This document shows positions 17,940 to 26,820 of a DNA stretch of 64,000 bases, in pieces. This DNA is from Bacillus sp. P14.5 (GTDB lineage Bacteria; Bacillota; Bacilli; Bacillales; Bacillaceae_B): the NCBI RefSeq assembly GCF_003316765.1, contig NZ_NIJF01000089.1, positions 62,001 to 126,000 on the forward strand, read 5' to 3'. Position 1 is the first letter of the stretch. Every line of letters starts with the position of its first letter. The notes beneath the pieces were generated by a model that was given only the letters and a program-made list of their open reading frames with translations, was not told the DNA's origin and ran no database searches. The translations under genes were made by a program, and so were the position numbers.

Positions 17940-18914
17940 TTAATTTAAATTAATGGAAATGCTGCCTGAGATGATTTTCTCTTTGGCGGTCTCAATTGCA
18001 TCCAATTGTTCATCTGACAATACGAGATTACGGATTGGCGCTAATCCAACTCCATTTTCCGCCAGGCCGAGCTCATAGATTTCCTGTTCGATCTTACCTT
18101 CTTTAACAAGGCTTTCAGCCACATCGAAGACAGCCACATCAATATTTTTCATCATGGATGTAACAACGGCTTTTTCCGCCACAAAATATTGGTCAGAGTC
18201 GACTCCAGCTGTAAAGACTTTGTTGTCTTGAGAAGCTTGGATAGCACCTACACCAGTAAAGCCGGCTGCAGGATAAAGAAAGTCTGCGCCTTCTTTAATT
18301 TGTTTCTCCGCAATTTTTCTGCCTAATTGTGCATCCCCAAAGTTATTCGCATATTCGTTGATGATGCTGATTTCCGGATTTATGTATTGTGCTCCTTGCC
18401 TGAACCCTTTTTCAAAACGATGGATGACAGGCACATCGGCCCCTCCGATGATTCCAAGTTTCTGATTCTTGCTGGACATCGCGGCAACCATTCCTACAAG
18501 GAAGCTTCCTTCATGTTCCTTAAAGGTGATGGAGGTTACGTTGTTGAGTTCTGAAACTCCATCAATGAGAAGAAATTGCTGATCAGGATGTTTTGCCGCG
18601 GTTTTCTCAATGGCTTCCTGTACAGAAAAGCCAAGGCCGATGACCAGGTCATTACCTTGTTTCGCAAGTTCTTCAAGAGGTGTTTCAAAATCACCATCCG
18701 GGGCTTCACGGTAATCAAAAAGGATTCCCAGTTCGTCTCGGGCCTTCTCCAGCCCTCTGAACGCCGAATCGTTAAAAGATTCATCCCCAAGACCGGTATC
18801 AGACAGAAGCACCCCGATCTTATATTCTTTTTCTGTTTCTGAAGTAGCAGCGCCTGAACATCCCGCCAGCAATAAGACAGCGATGATCAGAGAAGTAAGT
18901 AATGTTTTTCTCAC
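17940..18914 (-). CDS. BMP-family (PnrA/Med-like) substrate-binding lipoprotein
   Basis: 324 residues from a GTG placed behind TAGGGGGAACATCA. Signal peptide with lipobox LLAGC (Cys ~18), then the periplasmic-binding fold of the BMP family: [77 protein letters not shown]. Family members bind nucleosides as ABC partners, or, like Med, regulate competence. No ABC genes follow; a chemoreceptor does. A sigma-D-like promoter lies upstream, so a sensory role in motility is the best guess. Confidence 0.85.
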   Translation of the reverse strand: MRKTLLTSLIIAVLLLAGCSGAATSETEKEYKIGVLLSDTGLGDESFNDSAFRGLEKARDELGILFDYREAPDGDFETPLEELAKQGNDLVIGLGFSVQEAIEKTAAKHPDQQFLLIDGVSELNNVTSITFKEHEGSFLVGMVAAMSSKNQKLGIIGGADVPVIHRFEKGFRQGAQYINPEISIINEYANNFGDAQLGRKIAEKQIKEGADFLYPAAGFTGVGAIQASQDNKVFTAGVDSDQYFVAEKAVVTSMMKNIDVAVFDVAESLVKEGKIEQEIYELGLAENGVGLAPIRNLVLSDEQLDAIETAKEKIISGSISINLN

Positions 18915-18966
18915 TGATGTTCCCCCTAATCGGTTGTAGGACAATAAGAAGATGTCCGTACCTGTA

Positions 18967-18993
18967 ATATCGGCATCCTTTTACTATTTGTTA
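18967..18993 (-). promoter_or_regulatory. Sigma-D (motility) promoter
   Basis: Minus strand TAAC, 15-bp spacer, GCCGATAT. The -10 is a perfect match and the -35 three of four to TAAA-N15-GCCGATAT. It sits about 53 bp before the BMP lipoprotein start. Confidence 0.75.
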
Positions 18994-19158
18994 AGAGTGA
19001 TTCTTCTGGTAGAAATAAAAATAAAAGGAGAAGGGAGTCAAACTGCCTGTTAAACTCTTTTACTTTATTCAAGTTGGTGTGGATGAAAATAGGAAAAAAC
19101 ATTTGTCTGAATATGGTAAAGTTAAGTTGAGGTTTAATACGATTAGGAGAGGCTGCTA

Positions 19159-19731
19159 TTGATACGAGAAAATATTATGGTAATGCTGTTTGTCTTTTTA
19201 CTTTTGGCTGGGTGCGGTACAGGTGGCGGGCAAAATGGAATGGAAGTGGCAGAAGCTATGGACGAGGCTACTACAGAAGAAAAAATGGATAGGAGAGTTT
19301 ATTCACTAGAGAACTTTGCTCCTTTAGAAGAAACAGATAAAGAGATGATAAGAGCCAAAGCGATGGAACAATTGATTAATGAATATATTCTTATGTATGA
19401 AGCTAAGTCCCAAGGCTTCTCTGTCTCCTATGAAGAAATTCAAGAGGTAATAGAATTTTATATAGAGACAGCAAAAGAAATAGATAACGAAAAATTCACT
19501 AGCATGCTGGATGAAATGGATATGTCCATAGAAGAATACTATAGAGAATATGCGTATGAATCGATAAAGGGAAAGTTATTGGAGAATAAACTGAATGACA
19601 ATATAACAGCTGAAATGAAAACACCCCACGAACAAACAACAAAGTGGAACGAATACAAAGATGAAGTAATAAAAGAATTCAGGAAGAAGAATGCTGAGCA
19701 AATAAAAAAATTTACAGATGAGCGGATTTAA
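19159..19731 (+). CDS. SurA_N-like lipoprotein
   Basis: 190 residues from TTG after TAGGAGAGG. Lipobox LLLAGCG gives an acylated Cys near residue 19. The remainder is helical and acidic with AMEQLINEYILMYEAKSQGFSVSYEEI, the pattern of the N-terminal chaperone domain of SurA/PrsA-type proteins. No PPIase domain follows. Likely an extracytoplasmic folding helper or orphan chaperone domain. A paralogue lies 114 bp downstream. Confidence 0.6.
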   Translation: MIRENIMVMLFVFLLLAGCGTGGGQNGMEVAEAMDEATTEEKMDRRVYSLENFAPLEETDKEMIRAKAMEQLINEYILMYEAKSQGFSVSYEEIQEVIEFYIETAKEIDNEKFTSMLDEMDMSIEEYYREYAYESIKGKLLENKLNDNITAEMKTPHEQTTKWNEYKDEVIKEFRKKNAEQIKKFTDERI

Positions 19732-19844
19732 CAGAACGCCATCAAAATTCTACAGACTAATAAAGAATTCAGAAACTTAACTTGTTTGTCTTCCGTCTAA
19801 TAATTGGAATGAAGCACAGGCGAATAAGCGGGGAGGGGTAAACA

Positions 19845-20452
19845 GTGAAAAGAATGAAACACCTTTCATTTTGGATGTCGGCCATTATCTTAATGACAGG
19901 ATGCCAATCACAGGCTGATACGGAACTGGACATAGAAATGAAAAGTGAAGAAGAACAGCAGAGAATTTTCGAGACTTATACCTATGATGATTATAGGAAG
20001 ATTTTTGATGAAGTGGTGTCTGAAGCGGGTAAGCTCGAAGATGATAAAAAGCTAAACAAGTGGATCATACGGACATTAGGACAAGAAAAACTTCTTTATG
20101 AAAAAGATCTATCAGATGATGAAGTGTTGGAACTAGCAGAACAAGCGATGGTGGAAGATAAAGTGTGGAAATCCATTGCTGAAGAAGAATATGGAATCAC
20201 TGTAACTGATGAAGAAGTCGATCAATTTATCAAAGAGGGACCTGATAAAAGTGACCTGCCGCAGCAGCAAGCTTATGCAGAAGCACTAGGGCTGAGCCTG
20301 GAGGAACTTAACCACGACTTCGACAGGGACCTTTATGAAAAGAATGTTATATGGTTAAAACTGAAACCCCATCTCGAAAAAAATATGATACATCTGATAA
20401 TAATGAGCAGGTTGAGAAGTATGAAGAGGAAGTCGGAAAACAAGTTAACTAG
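19845..20452 (+). pseudogene. Second SurA_N-like lipoprotein, frameshifted near the C-terminus
   Basis: GTG start after GGGAGGGG; lipobox MTGC; then helical SurA_N-like sequence (KLNKWIIRTLGQEKLLYEKDLSDD, EYGITVTDEEVDQFI). As written, the frame runs on to 20525 with an atypical basic tail. One extra A in the run of seven (20377-20383) would instead give LEKKYDTSDNNEQVEKY and a normal stop at 20452. That acidic tail fits the rest of the protein much better. So this is either a slipped gene or a homopolymer error. Confidence 0.6.
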
Positions 20453-20540
20453 TGTATATAAGTATGCGTTAAAGAATTATGTATTCAAGAGCTGGACCCG
20501 GCTTTTTATAGTGTGCAAAAACTAAACAAGGAGGCAGGCA

Positions 20541-20698
20541 TTGTCTTTATTAGAGGTTGGCTTGAGAGGGGCTGGATACTCTGTGGTGATATTTTGATGG
20601 CAATAGGTCTTTTCTTTAGCTGGGCGTTAGAGTATATAATATCATCAGCTGTCAGAGGGGACCCCAATGAAAAATTGGCCAGAGGCTTGAGCCGCTGA
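20541..20698 (+). pseudogene. Small single-pass membrane protein, probable frameshift
   Basis: TTG start 7 bp after AAGGAGG opens MSLLEVGLRGAGYSVVIF and stops at 20597. The overlapping frame supplies LMAIGLFFSWALEYIISSAV. One extra T in the run 20592-20595 would join both into a coherent ~52-residue protein with one membrane helix. The alternative is a 61-residue ORF in the second frame alone, which lacks an RBS. Family not recognised. Confidence 0.45.
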
Positions 20699-20769
20699 CC
20701 TTTTTTCTTTTGCTGATGGAAGTATGACCTTCATGAAGACTTTCATATCATGGGGTAAAAATAAATTTG

Positions 20770-21420
20770 CTACCAAAGTTTATCAAACAAGGGTTTTGTC
20801 GCAAGATTCGTATCAATCGCACCCGTTTCGGAATCGCCTCCGTATTTCCAGCTCCATACGTTTGCCGAATGAGAGGGTGTTCTTGGGTTGTAGGCAGGCG
20901 CATTTCTTTCTCCAGATGGTCGTGATCTTGCTTCGGCACTCCATAGGATAGTATCCGAATGAAGTTTGTCATTCTCTTTTGCTGCGGCACTATAAGAATT
21001 TTTAAAGGTCTCTTCTGAAAGATCGTGATAGAAGCCTGCTGTATAGCCTTTCGACTGAATCCCTTCATACCAGCCCCTCAGCCATGCAGCATCGACGTCC
21101 AATGCCTGCTCCAGGTTAGCAAAAATCGGGACCCCGGTTGGGATACCCATTCTCCTTGCGCTCGATACAGCATCCACCGCAGAGGTCATGCCGCTGCGGA
21201 AGCCTGTTGCGGAACTGAAATTATTATATATTGGAAGAAGCTTTGTGCCCCGGCTTCTCAAAAATTCAATTTCCACTCTGGACAGGCCCTCTGAAGCACC
21301 TTGAACAGTCGTTAAGCATCTTCCCCAGAAGAGCGGTTTTCCAAATCTCTTCAACACACTATTATATACATCACTTGTAACGCTTGATGCTGAGTCCACA
21401 CCCCAATATGTTTTTACCAT
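20770..21420 (-). CDS. DUF1906 glycoside-hydrolase-like protein
   Basis: 216 residues. The N-terminus YWGVDSASSV, then GKPLFWGRCL, LLPIYNNFS, GVPIFANLEQ, YTAGFYHDL and a late DTNLA match the DUF1906 (Rv2525c-like) TIM-barrel pattern, with Asp/Glu residues where hydrolases have acids. No signal peptide is visible, so secretion would need another route. Such domains often act on peptidoglycan or accompany spore or phage functions. Its substrate is unknown. Confidence 0.75.
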   Translation of the reverse strand: MVKTYWGVDSASSVTSDVYNSVLKRFGKPLFWGRCLTTVQGASEGLSRVEIEFLRSRGTKLLPIYNNFSSATGFRSGMTSAVDAVSSARRMGIPTGVPIFANLEQALDVDAAWLRGWYEGIQSKGYTAGFYHDLSEETFKNSYSAAAKENDKLHSDTILWSAEARSRPSGERNAPAYNPRTPSHSANVWSWKYGGDSETGAIDTNLATKPLFDKLW

Positions 21421-21555
21421 CAGGCTGATCTCCTTCCCTGATCCCTTTCATCTAATTTATATTACTTGCGGGGGAAAATAGACCAGTATGCCCTAAAAGG
21501 TACAAGTTCAAGTTGAAATCTCCTTGATTTGGTACGGGTAATATCAGAAGGTCAG

Positions 21556-21590
21556 ACAAAAATTACCGTCCACAATTAAGTTGAGGACGG
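21556..21590 (-). terminator. Terminator of the thioesterase gene
   Basis: Minus-strand hairpin CCGTCC / GGACGG followed by TAATTTTTG, 12 bp past the stop. Confidence 0.6.
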
Positions 21591-21602
21591 CAGTTGCATT
21601 GC

Positions 21603-22109
21603 TTAATTATTCGCAAAGAATTCAGCAAGTTCCTGGCTGTGTTTCCTGCGGGCTTTCCGGTGTGCTGCACGGTTATCAGCTGTTTCGTTCAACCACTTTT
21701 CCTCTTCCGTTTCAGGGATGATCTTTGGAACAGGGCATGGATTACCTTCATTATCCAAGGCTACGAAAGTGAGGAAGGAAATGGCGGCCACTGCCGTTTC
21801 CCCAGTCAGCAAGTTCTCTGAAGTCACTTTTACACAAACCTCCATAGAGCTGCTGCCGGTATAGGTCACCATAGCCTCAAGTGTGACGGCATCTCCGACC
21901 TTGATTGGTTTCAGGAAATCCACCGAATCAGTAGATGCTGTAACAACGGGGTTTCTTGCCATTTTATATGCCGCGATAGAAGCGACATCATCGATATAAG
22001 ACATAAGTTTTCCGCCGAACAATGTTCCATGGTGGTTCGTATCGGGAGGAAGCACATGGCTTGTTTTGATTGTTCTCGTATCTTTCACTCTTTTGGATTC
22101 TTTCATCAT
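21603..22109 (-). CDS. Hotdog-fold acyl-CoA thioesterase (YkhA-like)
   Basis: 168 residues. DTNHHGTLFGGKLMSYIDDVAS is the hotdog thioesterase motif with the catalytic Asp on the central helix; ASTDSVDFLKPI and FVALDNEGNPCPVPKI complete the BACH/YciA-like pattern. It hydrolyses acyl-CoA; chain-length choice is unknown. The start is the first of two ATGs behind GGAAAGGTGATT. An upstream in-frame GTG/TTG form would add 20 atypical residues. Confidence 0.88.
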   Translation of the reverse strand: MMKESKRVKDTRTIKTSHVLPPDTNHHGTLFGGKLMSYIDDVASIAAYKMARNPVVTASTDSVDFLKPIKVGDAVTLEAMVTYTGSSSMEVCVKVTSENLLTGETAVAAISFLTFVALDNEGNPCPVPKIIPETEEEKWLNETADNRAAHRKARRKHSQELAEFFANN

Positions 22110-22257
22110 AATCACCTTTCCAATATTGGTTCTTCTACTATAATTCACTAAATCAGATATAACAAACATGCTTGAATATTCTTATTAATAAATATTCATT
22201 TGGTGCGGGCCTAGGTTAAATGCAGCTGGTCTTGTTTCAATATTGAAAAACAGCTCA

Positions 22258-22296
22258 ATAAAAAAAGCCGGAGAGATGACCTCCCCGGCTGAAAAT
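22258..22296 (-). terminator. Terminator of the small DUF2639-like gene
   Basis: AGCCGG / CCGGCT hairpin with seven T on the minus strand, directly after the stop codon. Confidence 0.8.
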
Positions 22297-22297
22297 A

Positions 22298-22426
22298 CTA
22301 TTCATATTTCTCTAATAAGTTAGCTAAAATGTGCTTTTTGTAGGATTCCAATTTGCGTTCCTCATAACGGCGAACACCTTTTTCCTTTAATTTTTCCACG
22401 TACCAGCCTTTGCTTCCGATATGCAT
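22298..22426 (-). CDS. Small protein, DUF2639/YflJ-like
   Basis: 42 residues (MHIGSKGWYVEKLKEKGVRR...) starting 8 bp after AAAGGGTG and followed by its own terminator. GSKGWYVxxLKxxGxRRxxxRKLExYK is the pattern I associate with the DUF2639 family of short Bacillus proteins. Function unknown. Confidence 0.7.
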   Translation of the reverse strand: MHIGSKGWYVEKLKEKGVRRYEERKLESYKKHILANLLEKYE

Positions 22427-22619
22427 TGAAATACACCCTTTCTTTGCGATTTATTGAATGGAATCAAGCGGCTTTTTCTGTAAATAACTGCTCTTTAAGA
22501 TAGCAGCAATGTGTACGAAAAAAGCTTAAATGAAATATAAAATTTCAACGGGTCCCATTGTAACATCTATAATTTCATGACGAAAGGGGTATAGCCGAAT
22601 TTATAAAATTCATTTCACC

Positions 22620-23906
22620 TCAAGCTTCTTTAGGTGGTAAGGCTGCTTGTTTAACGCTGTTTTGTTTTTCAATCTGAGTGAACATCACGTAGTATAAAAC
22701 GGCACTCAGCGCTGCCAAAAGGGCAATAATGAAAAACGTCAATTGGTACCCCGCCCACAGTGAAAACGTAATGGACACCGGTGCGATGGTCCGTGCTAAT
22801 GTGAACCGCATGCTTGCTGCAGCAAAATACTGGCCCCGCATATTCTCAGGGGCAAGATTGGAAATAAAGCTCTGTTGAATACCGACTGTCATAAGTTCTG
22901 CAAAAGTGAAAATAGCCATTGAAAGAATAAACATCCAAATCGAGGCTGTCTGACCAAATATAAAGATGGATACTGCATAGATCAACGAAGAAAGAACAAA
23001 TACATTTCTTTCTCTAAATTTGGTCATCCACTTCGTGACCACAACAGTGAATAGTGCTACAAGAAGTCCGTTCTCTGAAAGGATCAGTCCAAATACCTGT
23101 TCACCTGTCAATGAAAAGGAAAGTAATGAAGCAGTTTCCATTGAATCTTTTATATAAACCGGAATTAGAAGGTCGAGCTGCATAAAAGTCTGGCCCACCA
23201 GGACACCTGCTACTATAAACAGAAAGAAGGTCCTGTCCCTAATTATCACTTTATAATCTTTAAATTGCTTTGTTAACGCGTGATACCACGCTTTTGATTG
23301 TCCGGTCGCTGCAGTAATTTCCTCTTGATTAAGAGGCGCCGTTTCTCTTGTCATTTTAGCAAGCATAAGACCAAGGATCATGCAGATGATCGCAGAAACT
23401 AAAAGCAGTTGGAAGCGATAGTGCACATAAAAAATACTTCCTAAGATGGGACCTATTACAACCGCAATATTGATAGATGTATAAAAAATAGCGAATACAT
23501 GGCTCCGATGCTTTTCAGGGACTACATCTGCTACCATCGCCTGGCTGGCAGGCCAATAGAAGGATCCAAAAACGCTGGCCAAAGTGAAACAGACAAACCC
23601 CAGTGCTGCTGACTCGAGCCAGGGAGAGCTGGCAAAAGCAAAAACAAGAAAGGCCAAACCTTGCCCGAAAGAGGAGAGCACCATCATGGTCTTCCTGCCA
23701 AATCTGTCAGCACAATAACCGCCCATTAAGTTAGCAAATACCGCGAAAACCTGTGAGGCAATAAGCAGCAAACCAGCCATATGCTTCCCGAATGCCTCTG
23801 CAAAATATATTGTAAGAAACGGAAAGAACATCCAGAACGTAATGTTCATCATCGCTTCCCCGAAAAGCCTCACCTTCAAATTTCGATCCCAATCTCTGAT
23901 TCTCAT
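22620..23906 (-). CDS. Major facilitator superfamily exporter
   Basis: 428 residues with 12 predicted membrane helices. The loop 2-3 motif GGYCADRFGRKTMM and the motif near helix 5 with NIAVVIGPILGSIF are typical of drug-exporter-type MFS proteins. Substrate not predictable. ACGAGGAGAT precedes the ATG. Monocistronic. Confidence 0.85.
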   Translation of the reverse strand: MRIRDWDRNLKVRLFGEAMMNITFWMFFPFLTIYFAEAFGKHMAGLLLIASQVFAVFANLMGGYCADRFGRKTMMVLSSFGQGLAFLVFAFASSPWLESAALGFVCFTLASVFGSFYWPASQAMVADVVPEKHRSHVFAIFYTSINIAVVIGPILGSIFYVHYRFQLLLVSAIICMILGLMLAKMTRETAPLNQEEITAATGQSKAWYHALTKQFKDYKVIIRDRTFFLFIVAGVLVGQTFMQLDLLIPVYIKDSMETASLLSFSLTGEQVFGLILSENGLLVALFTVVVTKWMTKFRERNVFVLSSLIYAVSIFIFGQTASIWMFILSMAIFTFAELMTVGIQQSFISNLAPENMRGQYFAAASMRFTLARTIAPVSITFSLWAGYQLTFFIIALLAALSAVLYYVMFTQIEKQNSVKQAALPPKEA

Positions 23907-24005
23907 AATAAATCTCCTCGTTCACCCTTATTTAACCTTTAATATCATATAGGGGTATCCAGATAATTACAAGAGACTGTTTTAGGAAATCAAGAACGAA
24001 ATTTT

Positions 24006-24415
24006 CATGCTGTTTACCGGCTAATCACTATACTTGAAGAGGATTTTTTGAATTTAGTATGGTGTTTACGGGCTAATCACTATACTTGGAGAGGCTTTTT
24101 GGAGTTTAATATGGTGTTTACCGGCTAATCACTATACTTGAAGAGGCTTAATGGATTTTAGTATGGTGTTTACGGGCTAATCACTATACTTGGAGAGGCT
24201 TTAATGGATTTTAGTATGGTGTTTACGGGCTAATCACTATACTTGGAGAGGCTTTTTGGAGTTTAATATGGTGTTTACCGGCTAATCACTATACTTGAAG
24301 AGGCTTAATGGATTTTAGTATGGTGTTTACGGGCTAATCACTATACTTGGAGAGGCTTTTTGGAGTTTAATATGGTGTTTACGGGCTAATCACTATTCTT
24401 GTGGAAGCTTTTTGC
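24006..24415. repeat. Tandem array 1: eight copies, period 52-53 bp
   Basis: GGCTAATCACTATACTTG recurs at 24019, 24071, 24123, 24175, 24228, 24280, 24332 and 24384 (last copy slightly changed). Two unit types alternate: ACCGGCT...CTTGAAGAGG and ACGGGCT...CTTGGAGAGG. The whole unit is conserved, with no variable spacer. No cas genes are near. Confidence 0.95.
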
Positions 24416-24668
24416 AGTTGTACAGTTAAACATATTTTATTTTCTTAAATGAATATGGAAAGCGGCTCTTTCTTTTTCTATCGGGAGCCTACAGGTAAAT
24501 ATTTACGGGAGTTAAAGGGCCGGGCAAGAAGGTTTCCTAAAGGGCGAAGAAAGATGAATTATAGTTACACCACAGCTGAAAAAGGGGAGAGATGATTAGG
24601 GGCAGATTTAAACTCCAAGGTATAATTAGAGACTGGCTTAGCCGGCGGCCACTAGTGCTGACAGTAAA
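24416..24668. other. Intergenic stretch after tandem array 1
   Basis: About 250 bp without an ORF carrying an RBS or a recognisable element. Confidence 0.5.
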
Positions 24669-24703
24669 ATAAAACCAATCCGCAAAATGCGAATTGGTTT
24701 TTA
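24669..24703 (-). terminator. Terminator of ampS
   Basis: AAAACCAAT / ATTGGTTTT with internal CGC/GCG pairs, 14 bp past the stop. Confidence 0.85.
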
Positions 24704-24716
24704 GTCAATATTCTAA

Positions 24717-25949
24717 TTAAAACGCCCAATCTCCATTACGGAACACAGGTTCAGATGTACCGTCTTCAGTAATGCCGTCGATATCCATTTCAGCAGATCC
24801 GATCATGAAGTCAACATGAGTGATACTGTTATTCAAGCCGGCTTTTTCAAGCTCGTCTTTGGACATTTTCTTTCCGCCTTCCACACAGAATGCATAAGCG
24901 CTTCCGATGGCAAGGTGATTTGAAGCATTTTCATCAAACAAAGTATTGTAGAAAAGAACATTGGATTGGGAGATAGGGGACTGGTGTGGAACCAATGCTA
25001 CTTCACCAAGGTAATGTGAACCTTCATCTGTTTCTACCAGGCGCTTCAGAATATCTTCGCCTTCCTCGGCTTGAACTTCAACAATGCGTCCATCATTAAA
25101 AGTTAATTTAAAGTTGTCGATCACGTTTCCGCCGTAGCTTAGAGGCTTCGTGCTTGAAACGGTACCGTTAACACCCGTCTTCAATGGAACAGTGAAAACT
25201 TCTTCAGTCGGCATGTTGGCCATGAATTTTACATCTTGCTCAGACACACTTCCTGCTCCGACCCACATGTAGCCTTCAGGGAATTCGATTGTAAGGTCTG
25301 TACCAGGCGCTGTGTAATGTATTTTCTTGTAGTTCTTGCTATTAAGGTAATCCACTTTTTCATGCAGGTTCTTGTCGTGGTCTTTCCAAGCTTGAACAGG
25401 ATCCGCTTGATCTGCGCGGACTGCTTTGAAGATAGCATCCCAAAGTCTGTCTACTTGCTCTTCGGCAGGGGCGTCAGGAAATACTTTAGCTGCCCACTTT
25501 TCGGAAGGCGCTGCCAAAACAGACCAGCTTACTTTATCTGATTGGATATAAGAACGATATTTGTCCATTGCCTGGCCGGCTGCTTTTTGGAAGTTTGCGA
25601 TTCGCTCAGGGTTCACTCCTTTTAAAAGATCAGGAGATGCAGAAACGATGGACATGAAAGCAGCCCCGTTTTCAGCAAGCGTTTCCATTTCTTTGGCCTT
25701 CCACTCAGGGAATTCTGTGAATGCCTCATCAGGTGCCAAGTCATACTTGTAGCGGTTTACTGTGTCATCGTTCCAGTTTACATAGACATGCTTTGCTCCA
25801 GTTTCATAAGCTTTTTTTACGACAAGTCTTACAAACTCAGCAGCATCAAGGGAAGCATTGACAACCAAAGTTTGTCCTTGTTGAACATTGACACCCACTT
25901 TAACTGCTAGATCTGCGTATTTCTCAAGATTTTGTTTGAAATTATCCAT
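24717..25949 (-). CDS. ampS: M29-family aminopeptidase (AmpS/AmpT-type)
   Basis: 410-residue metallo-aminopeptidase that removes N-terminal amino acids from peptides, with a cobalt/zinc-type dinuclear centre. The M29 features are DLTIEFPEGYMWVGAGS, MPTEEVFTVPLKTGVNG (metal-site Glu), ETDEGSHYLGEVALVPHQSPI (Glu and His ligands) and HVDFMIGSAEMDIDGI (Asp). Full family length. AAAGGAGAATACAT precedes the ATG. No signal peptide, so cytoplasmic. Confidence 0.92.
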   Translation of the reverse strand: MDNFKQNLEKYADLAVKVGVNVQQGQTLVVNASLDAAEFVRLVVKKAYETGAKHVYVNWNDDTVNRYKYDLAPDEAFTEFPEWKAKEMETLAENGAAFMSIVSASPDLLKGVNPERIANFQKAAGQAMDKYRSYIQSDKVSWSVLAAPSEKWAAKVFPDAPAEEQVDRLWDAIFKAVRADQADPVQAWKDHDKNLHEKVDYLNSKNYKKIHYTAPGTDLTIEFPEGYMWVGAGSVSEQDVKFMANMPTEEVFTVPLKTGVNGTVSSTKPLSYGGNVIDNFKLTFNDGRIVEVQAEEGEDILKRLVETDEGSHYLGEVALVPHQSPISQSNVLFYNTLFDENASNHLAIGSAYAFCVEGGKKMSKDELEKAGLNNSITHVDFMIGSAEMDIDGITEDGTSEPVFRNGDWAF

Positions 25950-26149
25950 ATGTATTCTCCTTTAATTCAGAATCTTTCTAACTTCATTTTAACAATCAAT
26001 AAGGCTTTTGCAAATTTTTTCATTTCAATTGAGTTAATTTCAACACCTCCTACTTTAGTTATATGTTTCTTTAGGCCGATTAATCTCATTTTCATAGCAG
26101 TTTAAGTCTTTCAAAGTGCTTTAAAGGAACTCTTGAGAATCAAAAAGTA

Positions 26150-26176
26150 AAAAAACCGGCTTCAACAGCCGGTTTT
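26150..26176 (-). terminator. Terminator of nsrR
   Basis: AAAACCGGC / GCCGGTTTT, 3 bp past the stop. Confidence 0.9.
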
Positions 26177-26178
26177 GA

Positions 26179-26634
26179 TCATTCTCTGTCTTTTGGATTA
26201 TTTAAAGAGAACAGCAGCCTGTATTCCGCTGGCCTCTGGACAAGATCTTGCAGCGTATATTGATCAAGAACATCGAGGTAGGCATTCAAGGCTTTGGCAA
26301 GTACATGTTTGAGCCCGCAGACAGGAGTTATAATGCAAGTGTTATTTTCGGGGGAAAAGCATTCCACCAGGTGAAAGTCTTCCTCTGTCTGTCTGACAAG
26401 AGCGCCGATATTGATCTCCATAGGGGTCTTGGCAAGCTTGATTCCGCCATTTCTGCCCCTGATGGTTTCAATAATTCCCATCTTTCCTAGCTCATGAGTC
26501 ACTTTCATCAGATGATTCTTAGATATTTGGTAGGAGTCGGCAATCTCTTTGATATTAGCAAGCCCGCCATCTCCTTTGGTTGCCAGATAGATCAGTACGC
26601 GCAAAGAATAATCTGTATATAAAGTAAGCTTCAA
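26179..26634 (-). CDS. nsrR: NO-sensing Rrf2-family repressor NsrR
   Basis: 151 residues. The winged helix-turn-helix spans residues 1-60 (SLRVLIYLATK, KEIADSYQISKNHLMKVTHELG). Three cysteines in VECF...NNTCIITPVCGLKH are the expected [4Fe-4S] ligands. NsrR senses NO by cluster nitrosylation and releases promoters. It is divergent from hmp, with two palindromic sites between, so hmp is the likely main target. Confidence 0.95.
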   Translation of the reverse strand: MKLTLYTDYSLRVLIYLATKGDGGLANIKEIADSYQISKNHLMKVTHELGKMGIIETIRGRNGGIKLAKTPMEINIGALVRQTEEDFHLVECFSPENNTCIITPVCGLKHVLAKALNAYLDVLDQYTLQDLVQRPAEYRLLFSLNNPKDRE

Positions 26635-26734
26635 TTATTTCACCTTCAGTTGGTCATTCTGCTCAATTTGAGATAACCAGGATAGTTCCATTATACAATT
26701 TGATTCTTCCGCTGTCTAAATGTGTCTATTCAGT

Positions 26735-26763
26735 TAAAGATGTATTTAAAATATTGCTTTAAA
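26735..26763. promoter_or_regulatory. NsrR-type operator, distal copy
   Basis: TAAAGATGTATTTAAAATATTGCTTTAAA is an imperfect inverted repeat of the same family as the proximal site; given here by position because both share TAAAGATGTATT. It overlaps the hmp -35 (TTGCTT at 26754). The NsrR link is inferred from family context. Confidence 0.65.
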
Positions 26764-26782
26764 GTTTTCCAGGGGATAACAT
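26754..26782 (+). promoter_or_regulatory. hmp promoter
   Basis: TTGCTT, 17-bp spacer, TAACAT. The distal operator covers the -35 and the proximal operator begins at the last base of the -10. Confidence 0.5.
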
Positions 26783-26808
26783 AAAGATGTATTCAAAATA
26801 TATCTTTA
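26782..26808. promoter_or_regulatory. NsrR-type operator, proximal copy
   Basis: A 27-bp near-perfect palindrome: TAAAGATGTATT on the left and AATATATCTTTA on the right, joined by three bases. It ends inside the hmp ribosome-binding site (AAGGAG from 26807). Confidence 0.75.
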
Positions 26809-26820
26809 AGGAGCGATCAA

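Noticed and set aside
24006..24415. CRISPR array
   Set aside because: The entire 52-bp unit is conserved with no unique spacers, and no cas genes are present. The same holds for the arrays at 50.0 and 61.3 kb.
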